Of a stretch of DNA of 64,000 nt, positions 1 to 7,009 are shown piece by piece; the stretch's first letter is position 1; every line of letters begins with the position of its first letter. Made by a program: the position numbers and the translations under genes. The stretch lies in contig DASVVT010000022.1 in the NCBI GenBank assembly GCA_036386415.1, forward strand, positions 1-64,000, given 5' to 3'. The notes below the pieces were generated by a model. It did not search any database. It was not told where the DNA came from and was given only the letters and a program-made list of their open reading frames with translations. Source of the DNA: DASVVT01 sp036386415 (GTDB lineage: Bacteria > Acidobacteriota > Blastocatellia > Pyrinomonadales > Pyrinomonadaceae).

Positions 1-39
1 AATCAAGAGGCGCTCGGCGCGGCGCAATGATGCGCTCCG

Positions 40-144
40 CCATAACAACTCATTCGACCGAAGCGCGAGTCAGCATGTCTTTCATGCGCAAGACTCGGAT
101 GCTTGTTTCATTGTGCGCGCGCTCGGTCAATTCGAGCGTTAGGC
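40..144 (+). other. attC: attC recombination site 1 (integron)
   Basis: About 105 nt. The left end reads CCATAAC and the right end GTTAGGC, matching the R'' (RYYYAAC) and R' (GTTRRRY) boxes of attC sites. Just inside lie the L'' arm (TCATTCGACCG) and the L' arm (CGGTCAATTCGAG), which pair. It closes a cassette whose gene lies left of the window; positions 1-39 are the tail of that cassette. The R' box on the right puts the cassettes on the + strand. Confidence 0.88.
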
Positions 145-185
145 GCTGACTTAATCTTTAACTGTAAACTAATATGTGAGACACT

Positions 186-956
186 TTGTATATGACAGAC
201 ATAGACCTCATCATCAAGCTTGCCCAAATATTTGTTGTTCCTTTCACTATCACAGTTATTTTTGTTCTATTACGCCCCTATGTAAAACAAATGTTTGAAA
301 GGACAGCGAAATCAGATGCTGAACCTCTGTCTCTTGAACAGATCGAAGAAGATGAGAAGATTGAAATCTCACCAAAAGAGTTTATCAAGCGCGAGATATT
401 AGAGACGCCCTCTAATTTGAGTGAAACCACCAAAGAAAAGCTAGAAAGGCTGAGGTTGATATTAGAAGCTCAACAAATATATCAACTTATCAAGTATCAC
501 AAGAATAGTTTGGGACAGTCACATATAAGTTTTTGGTTTAGTATTGGTGCAGCAACATTTGGCTTTATTGTAATCCTTATTGGTATTGTATCCGTCATAT
601 TTGGCTCCTCCTTATCATCTGCATTGATAAACATTCTTTCCGGGGCGATCATTGATGCTGTTGCCGCACTTTTCTTTGCTCAGTCAAATCAGGCTAGGCG
701 TTTGATGACAGACTTCTTTGATAAGTTAAGGTCTGATCGTCAGTTTAATGAATCCTTACGCCTCTGCGAAGCTATTCCTGACCCTCAAGTTAAAAGTATG
801 CTTATGGCTCAACTTTCGCTTTTCTTTGCGGGTATGCCATCCGATTCTGAGTTTTATAAAACTATCCAGACAATTAAGAGCCCGTCCTCGACAACAGTGG
901 AAGTTGAAGAAACGGCTCTAAAGAAACCAGAAAACGCAACGTCGATTAGCAAATAA
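186..956 (+). CDS. cassette-borne membrane protein with a putative TRADD-N-associated two-TM module
   Basis: A 256-residue protein alone in its cassette (139-1074). The start is TTG at 186 or, equally plausibly, ATG at 192 (two codons in), 11 nt after GTGAG. Hydrophobic stretches lie at about residues 12-33, 116-139 and 144-166. Between the first and second is an acidic, probably helical linker (40-110). After the paired TM segments comes a conserved-looking segment containing FFAQSNQARRLM and FFDKLR, then an amphipathic C-terminal region. The closely spaced TM pair with the FF.QSNQAR..M..FFD pattern is what I recall of the 2TM domain reported next to bacterial TRADD-N/death-like domains in predicted immunity systems. 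That match is from memory and unverified. If right, the protein is a membrane signalling or effector component. Codon use is AT-rich compared with the chromosome, as expected for a mobile cassette. Confidence 0.72.
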   Translation: MYMTDIDLIIKLAQIFVVPFTITVIFVLLRPYVKQMFERTAKSDAEPLSLEQIEEDEKIEISPKEFIKREILETPSNLSETTKEKLERLRLILEAQQIYQLIKYHKNSLGQSHISFWFSIGAATFGFIVILIGIVSVIFGSSLSSALINILSGAIIDAVAALFFAQSNQARRLMTDFFDKLRSDRQFNESLRLCEAIPDPQVKSMLMAQLSLFFAGMPSDSEFYKTIQTIKSPSSTTVEVEETALKKPENATSISK

Positions 957-978
957 TATTTGATTATGCCAACACCGC

Positions 979-1080
979 GCCTAACAACTCATTCAACCGG
1001 AGCGGAATGAGCTTGCCTCTTATCGACAACTTGGATGCTGCTCGTAGATGCTTCCCGCCCGGTTAATTCTGTCGTTAGGC
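979..1080 (+). other. attC: attC recombination site 2
   Basis: 102 nt, GCCTAAC at the left and a perfectly complementary GTTAGGC at the right. The L'' arm CAACCGG pairs with the L' arm CCGGTTAA. The interior can fold into a long imperfect hairpin, as attC sites do. It ends the cassette carrying the gene at 186-956. Confidence 0.92.
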
Positions 1081-1160
1081 GCTTGCAGTTTTTTGCTTCT
1101 CTTGAATATATAATTAGCGGTGTCGTGAGACTAGCCTTCTATGTTTAATTAAGGAGGTTT

Positions 1161-1736
1161 ATGGCAAATCCTTCTGATTTAATTTCGCATTACTCATCCC
1201 ACGCGTTTTTTACCAGAATAGCTGCGCTAACTTCTGTTGGCGCTGTTTTAGGTGCAGCCATTAACCGTCTCGACGATCCGATTTTTTCATTGCTAGTTGG
1301 TTACGCCCTCATCATGGTAGTCATTTCTTTAGCTGAACTTAACCGCCGATATACACACTCGTATATTAGTGCTTGTCGTGCCGCAGGAATGTACTTGGAT
1401 TCAGATACCGAAGAAGGTAGGTCTGTAGCAAAGCGTTGGCGGTATTTTATAGAATTAAATGAAAAACCGTATGAATCCGCCCCTATGCGCTTTTTACTTA
1501 GTTGGCTAACTTATCTTCCAGGGCTGATTCTCGGAGAGGTATTAATTCTAAAGAGCTGTGGTTGGAGATGCTGGATGTGGATAGGTTTCAGAGGAGTCTT
1601 CGCTATATTATTAGGAGTAGCAGTGCTTATGTGGTGGGCATACGTTTCCATAGAGATTCAAGCCAGAATACCGAGAGTGGGGAATCCTAAAGATAAAGCC
1701 GCGCCTAACAACTCATTCAACCGGAGCGCGAGTTAG
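1161..1736 (+). CDS. cassette-borne hypothetical membrane protein
   Basis: 191 residues, only gene of cassette 1075-1799. A strong ribosome binding site (AAGGAGG, 1151-1157) sits just before the ATG, so the start is secure. Four hydrophobic segments are visible (about 17-37, 41-60, 108-130, 138-162), with a charged loop between the second and third containing RRYTHSYISACRAAGMYL. I do not recognise a family. The last dozen residues (AAPNNSFNRSAS) are encoded by the left half of attC site 3, because the stop codon lies inside the recombination site. The residue tail therefore depends on which attC follows the gene. The cassette is AT-rich. Function unknown; membrane location is the only thing the sequence supports. 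Confidence 0.75.
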   Translation: MANPSDLISHYSSHAFFTRIAALTSVGAVLGAAINRLDDPIFSLLVGYALIMVVISLAELNRRYTHSYISACRAAGMYLDSDTEEGRSVAKRWRYFIELNEKPYESAPMRFLLSWLTYLPGLILGEVLILKSCGWRCWMWIGFRGVFAILLGVAVLMWWAYVSIEIQARIPRVGNPKDKAAPNNSFNRSAS

Positions 1737-1805
1737 CTTGTCTTTCATCGAGAACCTGGATAGTTTCGGGGTTGTGTCCGCGCCCGGTTAATTCGGGCGT
1801 TAGGC
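1703..1805 (+). other. attC: attC recombination site 3
   Basis: 103 nt, GCCTAAC / GTTAGGC ends, L arms CAACCGG and CCGGTTAATTCG. It overlaps the 3' end of the preceding membrane-protein gene (1161-1736) by 34 nt. Confidence 0.92.
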
Positions 1806-1815
1806 GTCTAACGTA

Positions 1816-2322
1816 ATGAATCCTATGGGAAGAATGATAAAGGTCATCTTAGTTCTAATCTTCTCTGCAAGCGGACTCTTAGCTCAGCAGAAATCTTTGC
1901 CGAGCTTTGAAGATTATCCTGTCAAAGAGAATTTCAGAGGCAAATCTGCTCCTGTTAAATTAACCAGTCGGCGCGCTCGCACTTTTCGCACCATGTTGAG
2001 AGAAAATGCCGGAAAGGAAGTAAATTTCGCCGGGCACTATATTGCTGCTACATGGGGCTGCGGGTCGTCCTGTTGGTCTTTCGCTATCATTGACGCTCGC
2101 ACCGGTCAGGTATATTTCATCCCTTCACTCTTGAATGTTGGGGGATTCGGATATTCTGAGGAAGACCTCATCCAGTTTCATAAAGATAGTCGGTTATTGA
2201 TTGTCGTTGGCGTACCGAACGATGAAGGCTATGTTGGCAGATATTATTACGTCTGGAAGAACAATCGGCTAAAATTGATTCGTGCGTTAGAAGATCGAGA
2301 ATGGAGGCCGCCGGGGAACTAA
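1816..2322 (+). CDS. cassette-borne exported protein of the NFAGHY / WGCG family, function unknown
   Basis: 168 residues, only gene of cassette 1800-2424. The N terminus (MGRMIKVILVLIFSASGLLAQ) is a signal peptide with a likely cut after LLA or LAQ. The mature part carries VNFAGHYIAATWGCGSSCWSF, written here as the motifs NFAGHY and WGCGSSC. This is the hallmark of a family of small exported hypothetical proteins that I recall from many Gram-negative genomes; its function is not known to me. The two cysteines in CGSSC could form a disulfide or bind metal. The start is uncertain: ATG at 1816, 1825 and 1834 are all in frame and none has a clear Shine-Dalgarno sequence, because the cassette begins only a few bases upstream. 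Translation may depend on read-through from the previous cassette. Confidence 0.78.
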   Translation: MNPMGRMIKVILVLIFSASGLLAQQKSLPSFEDYPVKENFRGKSAPVKLTSRRARTFRTMLRENAGKEVNFAGHYIAATWGCGSSCWSFAIIDARTGQVYFIPSLLNVGGFGYSEEDLIQFHKDSRLLIVVGVPNDEGYVGRYYYVWKNNRLKLIRALEDREWRPPGN

Positions 2323-2329
2323 ACCCGCC

Positions 2330-2430
2330 GCCTAACAACTCATTCAACCGGAGCGGAATGAGCTTGCATGTCATCGAGAAGTTGTCGCACGATGTAGTTG
2401 TTTCCCGGCGGGTGAATCGCGGCGTTAGAC
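2330..2430 (+). other. attC: attC recombination site 4
   Basis: 101 nt. Left box GCCTAAC, right box GTTAGAC, so the outer boxes pair with one mismatch. The L'' arm TCAACCGG faces a slightly changed L' arm (GGCGGGTGAATCG). It closes the NFAGHY-protein cassette. Confidence 0.88.
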
Positions 2431-2510
2431 GGCCTGTATCTTGAGCAAAATGAAATCAAATCTTGATAGATAACCTATCTGGTATTATCTTCTCATAAGG
2501 AGATGATCTT

Positions 2511-2954
2511 ATGAGAAAACATATAATTCGTTTCGTTGCTGCGATCCTTACTTTTGCTATCGGTATAGTTGTCGGCTCTTTTGGCGAGAATCTTGTCATG
2601 AACACTCATAACTTGAAAGAAATCTCCGAGCCTTTACCGTTAGCGCCAATTGAGGCAAAGAAAGTTTGTGAGTTACATGGTTCGGTAATGAATAAAGAAG
2701 TGGTTCACGTGGATACAGGTTACGCTTCACCGGAAGCGGCTCTGTTCGAGTCTCATTTAGTAGGCGGCTCAAACACGTGGGCATTTTGGGGAGAGCATGA
2801 TAAGGCCGTGAGGAAACTCTTTCCTCACGGTTATAAATATTCATATAGAAAATGCGAATTAAGTGAAGATGGTTGTAAAGAAATCGAGGTCTGTCCAACG
2901 TGCCGCTCAGCAGAAATCAGATGGGTGAATAAGGCCATCCGAGAAAAGCTTTAG
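2511..2954 (+). CDS. cassette-borne membrane-anchored or exported protein with Cys-rich C terminus
   Basis: 147 residues, only gene of cassette 2425-3099. AAGGAG lies 9 nt before the ATG, so the start is firm. One hydrophobic segment at residues 8-24 acts as signal anchor or signal peptide. The rest is soluble, with a CELHG motif near residue 53 and a C-terminal block CELSEDGCK...VCPTCRSAE..W. The pattern C-x2-H early and C-P-x-C-R-x-A-E-x-x-W late matches a widespread family of small hypothetical proteins in Acidobacteriota and Verrucomicrobiota, as far as I recall. Paired cysteines suggest disulfides or metal binding. No function can be given. Confidence 0.75.
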   Translation: MRKHIIRFVAAILTFAIGIVVGSFGENLVMNTHNLKEISEPLPLAPIEAKKVCELHGSVMNKEVVHVDTGYASPEAALFESHLVGGSNTWAFWGEHDKAVRKLFPHGYKYSYRKCELSEDGCKEIEVCPTCRSAEIRWVNKAIREKL

Positions 2955-2996
2955 GGATAATCAAAACTCTTTAATTGAGTAGTAATCTTTAGCGCC

Positions 2997-3105
2997 GTCT
3001 AACAACTCCTTCAACCCGACGCCTCGGAAGCATTCTTTTCATGATGCTTCCTCTGATGTAAATTGAAGGCTGCTCGCTCGGCGCGGGTTAATTCGGGCGT
3101 TAGAC
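2997..3105 (+). other. attC: attC recombination site 5
   Basis: 109 nt, the longest of the array. GTCTAAC at the left, complementary GTTAGAC at the right. The L arms are CAACCCG and CGGGTTAATTCGGG. The inner hairpin sequence (CGGAAGCATTC / GATGCTTCC) differs from the other sites. Confidence 0.9.
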
Positions 3106-3285
3106 ACGCTTCGCGAGACAAGAGAATCAAGTCTTATGTGATGAAGCTCAGGAAATCAAATGCGGAGTTGAATGGTAGAGTCAATGGGCGGTCTAACAAC
3201 TCATTCAACCGGAGCGGAATAAGCCTGGATGTCATCGCCAACTCGGATGCTTCTCTCAATATTTCCCGCCCGGTTAATTCGGGCG
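3100..3285 (+). other. gene-less cassette a (85-nt spacer)
   Basis: First of four consecutive cassettes without a convincing gene. The 85 nt between attC sites 5 and 6 start with ACGCTTCGCGAGACAAGAGA and end with GTTGAATGGTAGAGTCAATG before the next attC. TGGTAGAGT resembles an extended -10 promoter element (TGnTATAAT). The only ORF touching it (ATG at 3141) runs through the attC and is not credible as a gene. Confidence 0.7.
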
Positions 3286-3291
3286 TTGGAC
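3191..3291 (+). other. attC: attC recombination site 6
   Basis: 101 nt, GTCTAAC / GTTGGAC ends, L arms CAACCGG / CCGGTTAATTCGGG. It closes gene-less cassette a. Confidence 0.9.
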
Positions 3292-3473
3292 CGCTTCGCA
3301 TCAAAACGGAGGCTGAGTTGAATGGTTTGGAGCGGGAAGCCTACGGCGAGCATTGAATGGTTAAATCAACGGTGCGGCCCAACAATTCATTCAACGCGAG
3401 CGCGAATAAAGTTGCTTTCATGCGCGAGACTCGCTTTATTCTGGCGGTTCGTCGCGCCGCGTTAATTCGAGCG
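3286..3473 (+). other. gene-less cassette b (85-nt spacer)
   Basis: The 85 nt between attC sites 6 and 7 start CGCTTCGCATCAAAACGGAG and end ATTGAATGGTTAAATCAACG. Length and both ends match cassettes a, c and d, while the centre differs. TGGTTAAAT is the counterpart of the extended -10-like motif. No supported ORF. Confidence 0.68.
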
Positions 3474-3479
3474 TTAGAC
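3377..3479 (+). other. attC: attC recombination site 7
   Basis: 103 nt, GCCCAAC / GTTAGAC ends, L'' CAACGCG and L' CGCGTTAATTCGAG. The L arms differ from the neighbouring sites (CGCG for CCGG) but stay complementary, a compensatory change that supports folding of the single-stranded site. Confidence 0.9.
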
Positions 3480-3662
3480 ACGCTACGCAAAACCAAAACA
3501 GCAAAGGCTCGTGTGGCGAAGCTTTGAAAACGGATACCAAGCTTGAATGATATACTTGAGGGGTGGTCTAACAACTCATTCAACCCGAGCCGATGGAGCT
3601 TGCTTTTCATTCGCAAGACTTGAAGGCTTGATAGAATATTTCCGGCCGGGTTAATTCGGGCG
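3474..3662 (+). other. gene-less cassette c (86-nt spacer)
   Basis: The 86 nt between attC sites 7 and 8 start ACGCTACGCAAAACCAAAAC and end CTTGAATGATATACTTGAGG. TGATATACT is the best match of the four to an extended -10 element. No supported ORF; the minus-strand frame crossing this region (3341-3724) simply reads through several attC sites. Confidence 0.68.
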
Positions 3663-3668
3663 TTAGAC
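3566..3668 (+). other. attC: attC recombination site 8
   Basis: 103 nt, GTCTAAC / GTTAGAC ends perfectly complementary, L arms CAACCCG / CGGGTTAATTCGGG. Confidence 0.9.
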
Positions 3669-3834
3669 ACGCTTCGCGAAACAAGAGAGTTGCGCATTGT
3701 GTGGTGTAGATCGGAAAAACACATGCAGCGTTGAATGCTAGAATCAATGGGCGGTCTAACAACTCATTCAACCGGACTCGCAATTAACCTGTCTTTTATC
3801 ATCAAAGTTGATTGCTCGCCGGTTAATTCGGGCG
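3663..3834 (+). other. gene-less cassette d (85-nt spacer)
   Basis: The 85 nt between attC sites 8 and 9 start ACGCTTCGCGAAACAAGAGA, almost identical to cassette a, and end GTTGAATGCTAGAATCAATG. TGCTAGAAT is a good extended -10-like match and would point towards the gene-bearing cassette that follows (CDS 3875-4399), with attC site 9 in the transcript leader. Confidence 0.7.
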
Positions 3835-3840
3835 TTATGC
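3754..3840 (+). other. attC: attC recombination site 9
   Basis: 87 nt, shorter than the others because the variable hairpin is reduced. GTCTAAC at the left, GTTATGC at the right, L arms CAACCGG / CCGGTTAATTCGGG. Confidence 0.87.
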
Positions 3841-3874
3841 CGCTATCTTATCTTTAACATTTTGGAGGACACTT

Positions 3875-4399
3875 ATGAAAATCGTCAGCGCAACATTGTT
3901 CTTAATCTTGATTGCTGCTTCGCCTGCATTCTCCCAATGGAAGCAGAATGATAAGCCCGCAGGTGATGCCCTTGATCGCAAAGAAGTGGATGGCTTCGGT
4001 GGTCATCTCATCGTGGTCGAAAATCCCCGTGAGTTCATACAGGAGTGGCTCAAGCCAGAAACTCCGAAAATCAAATCTGCTACCGTTGTGAAGCGCGGCG
4101 ATTCTATCGGGGCTTTTGTTCTTTTTGCGGGTTGCAAGACCGATGCTCAGGGAATGTGTAACTTAGAGGTTGATTATACGATCTATAAGCCAGATGGCAG
4201 TATATTTGCCGAGCGGAAAGAGCAGCCTTTGTGGAAGGAGCAAGCTCCGCCCGCGCCGAATATTCAATTGGGTAGGGCGATTCTTGCCTTCCGGCTGGGG
4301 AAAGATGATCCTGCTGGCAAGTACAAAGTGAAAGCGAAGGTTTCTGATCTCAATGCGAATATCTTGTTTGAGCTTGAGACGAAATTCCGTTTGAAGTGA
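3875..4399 (+). CDS. cassette-borne exported protein of unknown function
   Basis: 174 residues, only gene of the last cassette (3835-4464). GGAGG lies 7 nt before the ATG, so the start is secure. A clear signal peptide (MKIVSATLFLILIAASPAFS, cut before QWK) indicates export. The mature domain contains GFGGHLIVVENP, a paired-Cys segment AGCKTDAQGMCN, and a beta-rich stretch with YTIYKPDGS and a C-terminal ALGR..LAFRLGKDDPAGKYKVKAKVSD-like part, which looks like an immunoglobulin-type sandwich. I recall similar small exported proteins as recurrent hypotheticals but know no function. Cassette d just upstream may supply a promoter. Confidence 0.8.
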   Translation: MKIVSATLFLILIAASPAFSQWKQNDKPAGDALDRKEVDGFGGHLIVVENPREFIQEWLKPETPKIKSATVVKRGDSIGAFVLFAGCKTDAQGMCNLEVDYTIYKPDGSIFAERKEQPLWKEQAPPAPNIQLGRAILAFRLGKDDPAGKYKVKAKVSDLNANILFELETKFRLK

Positions 4400-4422
4400 A
4401 ATGAATTTCATCGGACGGCGCG

Positions 4423-4469
4423 GCATAACAACTCATTCGAGATGACGACCGAATCTGAATACTGTTATC
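4423..4469 (+). other. attC: short terminal attC-like site 10
   Basis: The left half (GCATAACAACTCATTCG) is a normal attC start, but the long inner part and the usual right half are missing. A compact symmetric partner exists: ATTCG pairs with CGAAT and ATAAC with GTTAT (4464-4468), giving a 47-nt site like the short attC sites of resistance integrons. It could also be a truncated remnant. It ends the array. Confidence 0.55.
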
Positions 4470-4529
4470 AATTTGTGTGCTACGTCGATCTTACTTTGAA
4501 GTTGGCACACTATAGGCACACAAAACGAC

Positions 4530-4556
4530 TTAGGGCATCCATCACGGATGCCCTAA
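4530..4556 (-). terminator. intrinsic terminator of the tRNA-His gene
   Basis: Perfect 11-bp hairpin (TTAGGGCATCC / GGATGCCCTAA, 5-nt loop). On the minus strand it is followed by GTCGTTTTG, and it begins 17 nt past the tRNA 3' end. On the + strand an AAATTATT tract follows, so it may also stop transcription leaving the integron array. Confidence 0.72.
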
Positions 4557-4573
4557 ATTATTGATTCATAATG

Positions 4574-4648
4574 GGCGGCTAGTGGGGCTCGAACCCACGA
4601 CCTCTAGATCCACAATCTAGCGTTCTAACCGACTGAACTATAGCCGCC
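4574..4648 (-). tRNA. tRNA-His (GTG)
   Basis: Read on the minus strand the sequence begins GGCGGCTATAGTTCAGTCGG and forms a full cloverleaf. The anticodon loop is ATTGTGGAT inside the stem CTAG/CTAG, giving anticodon GTG (His). The T loop GGTTCGAGCC is standard. The 5' G is the extra G-1 typical of tRNA-His, facing discriminator C73. The 3' CCA is not encoded in full. The 3' end faces the integron array, a usual arrangement for integrated elements. Confidence 0.95.
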
Positions 4649-4730
4649 ACATTGTCGAAAAGAAGATTAGCAAAAACGGAAACGATACGCAAAGGCATGC
4701 CTGTTAGAGTAGTGTCCTACTTTGATCTAT

Positions 4731-4834
4731 GCTCTGTGCGACCTCTCTCGTCCTGCGGTGTCTGCGGTGCTGAATCAACTTCAAGTAAGACTCACCACCG
4801 CAGACCCGGGAGAACACGGAGCGGTCACAGAGAA
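4731..4834. repeat. intergenic inverted repeat, family B
   Basis: Arms GCTCTGTGCGACC...CCTGCGGTGTCTGCGGTG (4731-4769) and CACCGCAGACCC...GGTCACAGAG (4796-4834) pair imperfectly. Related elements lie at 7140, 32265, 40143 and 47551. The 267-nt gap between tRNA-His and the DUF255 gene contains nothing else I can support. Confidence 0.75.
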
Positions 4835-4915
4835 GAGACGAAACTCGGGAGACTACCCCTGTTAGCGTGCCGTTGAGCCACATAGATGCGCAGCCAACGG
4901 CTCTCGGCTTAAGGC

Positions 4916-7009
4916 TCAGCCAGCGCCGGAAGCGTCGCGCGCCTCGCGCGGGTTAAGCTGCGCGGCGAGGTCTACCGCTGAGGTGACAGGCTGTTGACAC
5001 GTGTAGTTCTCACAGACGTAGGCGGTCGCGTGTCCATCAATCATCGTACGCTCACGCAGGAGCGGAATGATTTCAGCGGCGCGCGCGTCGCCTTCCGCAG
5101 ACTGTACGACGACTTTGTTCGGCAGGTAGGGCTTCCAGACTTCTCCGAGAAGTGTGTGCGTGTCCGTCGCTCCGCTCTCGCCGATGATGGCGATCTCTTT
5201 GGGGTTAGAAAGATAGAAATCTAGTGCGCCGAGCGCGCGGCCAAAGGCCGAAGGGTAGCGGCGGATCATGTCACTGATGAGGCGCAGGATCGTCACAGCT
5301 TTTCGACTGTAATCCTCGCGGCCTGTGAGAACCGCCAGGCGCAGGAGCACTTCTGCGGCGACGGAATTGCCGGATGGGGTCGCGTTGTCCATGTAATCCT
5401 TCGAGCGCACGATTAACTCTTCGTGGCTCTTGCCCGTGTAGAAGAATCCGCCCTCCCGTTCATCCCAGAACTCTTCCACCATTCGCTCTGTGATAGCGAT
5501 GGCCTCCTCCAGCCAGCGCAACTCACCTGTAGCTTCATAGAGCGCAAGCAGCCCGTCTGCGAAGAATGCATAATCTTCAAGGTAGCCGTTGAGTCTGGCC
5601 TGCCCGTCCTTGTAGGTGCGAAGGAGAAGACGGTCACGTCGCAGATTGTCGAGCACGAACTGCGCGTTTCGCTCGGCCACATCGCGGTAGTCTCCTCGCT
5701 CCAGGATGGCTGACGCCTCTGCGAAGCTCGCGAGCATGAGACCGTTCCAGGCCGTCAACACCTTCTCGTCCCGTCCGGGCTTGACGCGTCGCTCGCGCAC
5801 ATCAAAAAGCTCACGCCGCCCGCGCTCTAAGACTTCAGTCAGACGCTCGACTGAAACCTCTGCTTCCTTCGCTACCTCCTCCACCGTGCGGCTCACGTGC
5901 AGTATGTTCTGGCCTTCAAAATTGCCGCTCTCCGTGACATCGTAATAAGCGCAGAAGAGCGCGCCGTCATCTTCACCCAGAGCTTCTTTGATCTCGGCGG
6001 GCGTCCATACGAAAAACTTTCCTTCGTGGCCTTCCGAGTCCGCGTCCTGCGTGGAGTAGAAGCCGCCGCGCTCGTCCGTCATCTCGCGCACGACGTAATC
6101 CAGAGTCTCTTCACTGATGCGACGATAGAACGCGTCGCCTGTCTGCTGGTAGACGTGCAGGTAGTGGTGCGAGAGCAAGGCATTGTCATAAAGCATCTTC
6201 TCGAAATGTGGGACGAGCCAGCGGGCGTCCGTCGAGTAGCGATGAAACCCGCCGCCGAGCTGATCGTACATGCCGCCTTCAGCCATCTTGCGGCAGGTGT
6301 GCAAGACCATCTTCAAAGCTTCCGGCTGCGCCGTGCGCGCGTGTGTGCGCAAGAGAAATTCCAGCCCCATCGGAGCGGGGAACTTCGGAGCGCTGCCAAA
6401 GCCTCCGTGCTCCGGGTCGTAGTTGCGCGCCGTTCCGCGATACGCCGCGTCAAGCATGCCGGACGAGAGCGCCTCGTTCGATTCGCGCGCCTGTCCCATG
6501 CGACGTAGTTCCGTGAGCATCGTCACAGCAGTCTGCGTCACATCGTCCGGTTTCGCGCGGTAGGCTTCCGCCACGCCTTCGAGCACGCGCGGGAAACCCG
6601 GCATGTTGTAGCGATCTTCCGACGGAAAGTACGTGCCGCCGTAGAAGGGCACGCCTTCGGGCGTGAGGAAGACTGTCATCGGCCAGCCGCCGTGACCCGT
6701 CATCATCTGCACAGCGTTCATGTAGATTTGATCCAGGTCGGGACGCTCTTCTCGATCCACCTTGATGTTGATGAAATTCTCGTTCATCAACTTTGCGATC
6801 TCTTCATTCTCGAATGATTCATGGGCCATGACGTGACACCAGTGGCAGGCCGAGTAGCCTATGCTCAACAGGATAGGCTTGTTCTCGTCGCGTGCGCGCT
6901 CCAAAGCCTCTTCGCCCCAGGGAAACCAGTCCACAGGATTATCCGCGTGCTGTAGGAGATAAGGGCTGGTTTCTTTGGCGAGACGGTTCGTGTGCTTGTG
7001 CTCTGTCAT
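4916..7009 (-). CDS. thioredoxin-domain protein of the DUF255 / YyaL / SSP411 family
   Basis: 697 residues, the usual length. The N-terminal third is a thioredoxin-like domain (ETSPYLLQHADNPVDWFPWG, then SIGYSACHWCHVMAHESFE with the CxxC-like CHWC) and the rest is an alpha/alpha toroid like those of N-acylglucosamine epimerases and glycosidases (CPHFEKMLYDNA-type block at PHFEKMLYDNALL). Exact activity is unknown; redox or sugar-related roles have been proposed for the family. I place the start at ATG 7009 rather than the longer frame, because GGGGG lies 5 nt upstream on the minus strand. It is a single gene, transcribed towards tRNA-His and divergent from the ETF-QO gene. Confidence 0.93.
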   Translation of the reverse strand: MTEHKHTNRLAKETSPYLLQHADNPVDWFPWGEEALERARDENKPILLSIGYSACHWCHVMAHESFENEEIAKLMNENFINIKVDREERPDLDQIYMNAVQMMTGHGGWPMTVFLTPEGVPFYGGTYFPSEDRYNMPGFPRVLEGVAEAYRAKPDDVTQTAVTMLTELRRMGQARESNEALSSGMLDAAYRGTARNYDPEHGGFGSAPKFPAPMGLEFLLRTHARTAQPEALKMVLHTCRKMAEGGMYDQLGGGFHRYSTDARWLVPHFEKMLYDNALLSHHYLHVYQQTGDAFYRRISEETLDYVVREMTDERGGFYSTQDADSEGHEGKFFVWTPAEIKEALGEDDGALFCAYYDVTESGNFEGQNILHVSRTVEEVAKEAEVSVERLTEVLERGRRELFDVRERRVKPGRDEKVLTAWNGLMLASFAEASAILERGDYRDVAERNAQFVLDNLRRDRLLLRTYKDGQARLNGYLEDYAFFADGLLALYEATGELRWLEEAIAITERMVEEFWDEREGGFFYTGKSHEELIVRSKDYMDNATPSGNSVAAEVLLRLAVLTGREDYSRKAVTILRLISDMIRRYPSAFGRALGALDFYLSNPKEIAIIGESGATDTHTLLGEVWKPYLPNKVVVQSAEGDARAAEIIPLLRERTMIDGHATAYVCENYTCQQPVTSAVDLAAQLNPREARDASGAG

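Noticed and set aside
3063..3356. 97-codon + frame crossing cassettes a and b
   Set aside because: It spans attC sites 5 and 6 and contains the attC-derived string NNSFNRS in its middle, so it is not a real protein.
3341..3724. 127-codon minus-strand frame in the cassette array
   Set aside because: It reads through two attC sites and two spacers, and its repeated SVSNARIN segments are translations of attC arms. No ribosome binding site or family resemblance.
5897..6508. 203-codon + frame
   Set aside because: Antisense to the DUF255 gene, which has clear family motifs; the opposite frame stays open because of high GC.
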